In this document: positions 63,459 through 64,000 of the stretch, piece after piece
Numbering within the stretch: position 1 is the stretch's first letter
Layout of the letters: each line of letters opens with the position of its first letter
Assembly: GCF_001628715.1 (NCBI RefSeq)
Contig: NZ_CP011120.1
Location: 2,139,501 to 2,203,500, forward strand
Reading direction: 5' to 3'
DNA: 64,000 bases
DNA from: Acetobacter oryzifermentans
GTDB taxonomy: Bacteria; Pseudomonadota; Alphaproteobacteria; Acetobacterales; Acetobacteraceae
Notes under the pieces: generated by a model
Seen by the model: the letters and a program-made list of their open reading frames with translations, nothing else
Told to the model about the DNA's origin: nothing
The model's database searches: none
Program-made: the position numbers and the translations under genes

Positions 63459-64000
63459 TTATTGCGCGGTGTATCCACCATCAATCACCAGCTCGCTTCC
63501 TGTAACAAACTTGGATTCATCAGAAGCAAGATACAGAATACCGTAAGCAATATCGTTGGGCTCCCCCAGATGGCCAATGGGGTGCAGATCAACCAGTTTT
63601 TGGCGGGCTGCGGCGTCTTCCTTTGTTAAACCAGCCACCATGGGTGTCCAGATATAGCCGGGATGCACTGAATTCACCCGAATTTTGTATCCAGATTTGG
63701 CACAATGTAGGGCCGCAGATTTTGTAAACAGCCTTACTCCGCCTTTACTGGCGTTATAGGCTGCCAACATTGGATCCCCTATCAATCCTTCAATAGAAGA
63801 CAGATTGACAATGGAACCGCCACCAGACTTCTTCATGGCCTCAATAGCTGTCTGTGTGCCCAGAAATACGCCATCCAGATTGATGGACTGAACACGCCGC
63901 CAATCTTCCAGAGATGTGCTTTCTACACTACCAGAATACGCGATACCTGCATTATTCACGGCAATATCCAGCCGCCCATAAAGCTTGAGCGTCTGCTCAA
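63459..64000 (-). CDS. short-chain dehydrogenase/reductase, partial (resembles Lactobacillus (R)-specific alcohol dehydrogenase)
   Basis: About 180 C-terminal residues of a classical SDR; the N-terminal part lies beyond the right edge. The frame continues to the edge as EQTLKLYGRLDIAVNNAGIAYSG, covering the NNAG motif. The catalytic Ser is in VNLSSIEGLIGDP, and Tyr and Lys in AYNASKGGVRLFTKSAALHCA. The GYTAQ end and the IEGxIGDPxxAAYNASKG wording are very close to the (R)-specific, Mg-dependent alcohol dehydrogenase of Lactobacillus, whose C-terminal residue contributes to Mg binding. NAD or NADP preference cannot be judged without the N-terminus. Confidence 0.88.
   Translation of the reverse strand, partial: EQTLKLYGRLDIAVNNAGIAYSGSVESTSLEDWRRVQSINLDGVFLGTQTAIEAMKKSGGGSIVNLSSIEGLIGDPMLAAYNASKGGVRLFTKSAALHCAKSGYKIRVNSVHPGYIWTPMVAGLTKEDAAARQKLVDLHPIGHLGEPNDIAYGILYLASDESKFVTGSELVIDGGYTAQ

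Overview
This is core chromosome from an acetic acid bacterium (Alphaproteobacteria, Acetobacteraceae, most likely Acetobacter). The main pointers are alphaproteobacterial gene orders such as infA-maf-RNase G-like-yacG-tRNA-Phe, a short HisZ-dependent type HisG, an RNase E with an acidic S1 insertion, a hopanoid C-3 methylase (HpnR), GluQ-RS, and periplasmic or Tat-exported proteins. I see no prophage, insertion sequence, plasmid gene or cas gene. Species-level identity is inference.

Layout. 1-4373 (minus): rpsB, tsf, recO and the start of parC (cut by the left edge), with several structured RNA elements between them. 4539-8624 (minus): a Rieske oxygenase, a small secreted His/Pro-rich protein, and folate genes pabC and pabB abutting dnaE (8627-12046). 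12100-12189: a two-repeat, one-spacer type I-E CRISPR remnant. 12363-14951 (plus): panC, a RidA-family gene, and an orphan Tat-type binding protein, with tRNA-Asn on the minus strand. 15001-18488 (minus): two tandem aminotransferases and gluQ. 18681-25022: an HNH nuclease, a lipoprotein, an HMA metallochaperone, a UbiC-like protein, hpnR, ndk and an ABC-F ATPase. 25207-28983 (plus): an AI-2E type permease, a response regulator, a histidine kinase lacking its sensor half, and a SIMPL protein. 29053-33508 (minus): infC (AUA start), thrS, a GT9 glycosyltransferase and a TPR protein. 33627-36746 (plus): GT4, nadK and an OmpA-like protein with an (Ala-Pro)7 repeat. 36761-40771 (minus): a polytopic membrane protein, rnhA, thrB and ispH. 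41008-51032: a lipoprotein, an ABC1 kinase-like gene, pepF, gltB and gltD. 51227-54392: an NDUFA9-like reductase, tRNA-Leu, a DMT permease and a cell-wall amidase. 54885-62285 (plus): rne, hisG-hisD, infA-maf-RNase G-like-yacG and tRNA-Phe. 62652-64000: a cytochrome c, a small unknown gene and a short-chain alcohol dehydrogenase cut by the right edge.

The genes are mostly housekeeping: translation (rpsB, tsf, infC, infA, thrS, three tRNAs), replication and topology (dnaE, parC, yacG, rnhA), RNA decay (rne and a minimal paralogue), nitrogen and amino-acid supply (gltBD, hisGD, thrB, aminotransferases), cofactors (pabBC, panC, nadK, ispH), and envelope functions (hopanoid methylation, glycosyltransferases, amidase). 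The observations most worth a second look are regulatory or degenerative: the terminator-like hairpin inside the start of recO, the three-way-junction leader of rpsB, the AUA start of infC, the sensor-less histidine kinase, and the orphan CRISPR remnant. I found no convincing multi-gene system that would be entirely new.
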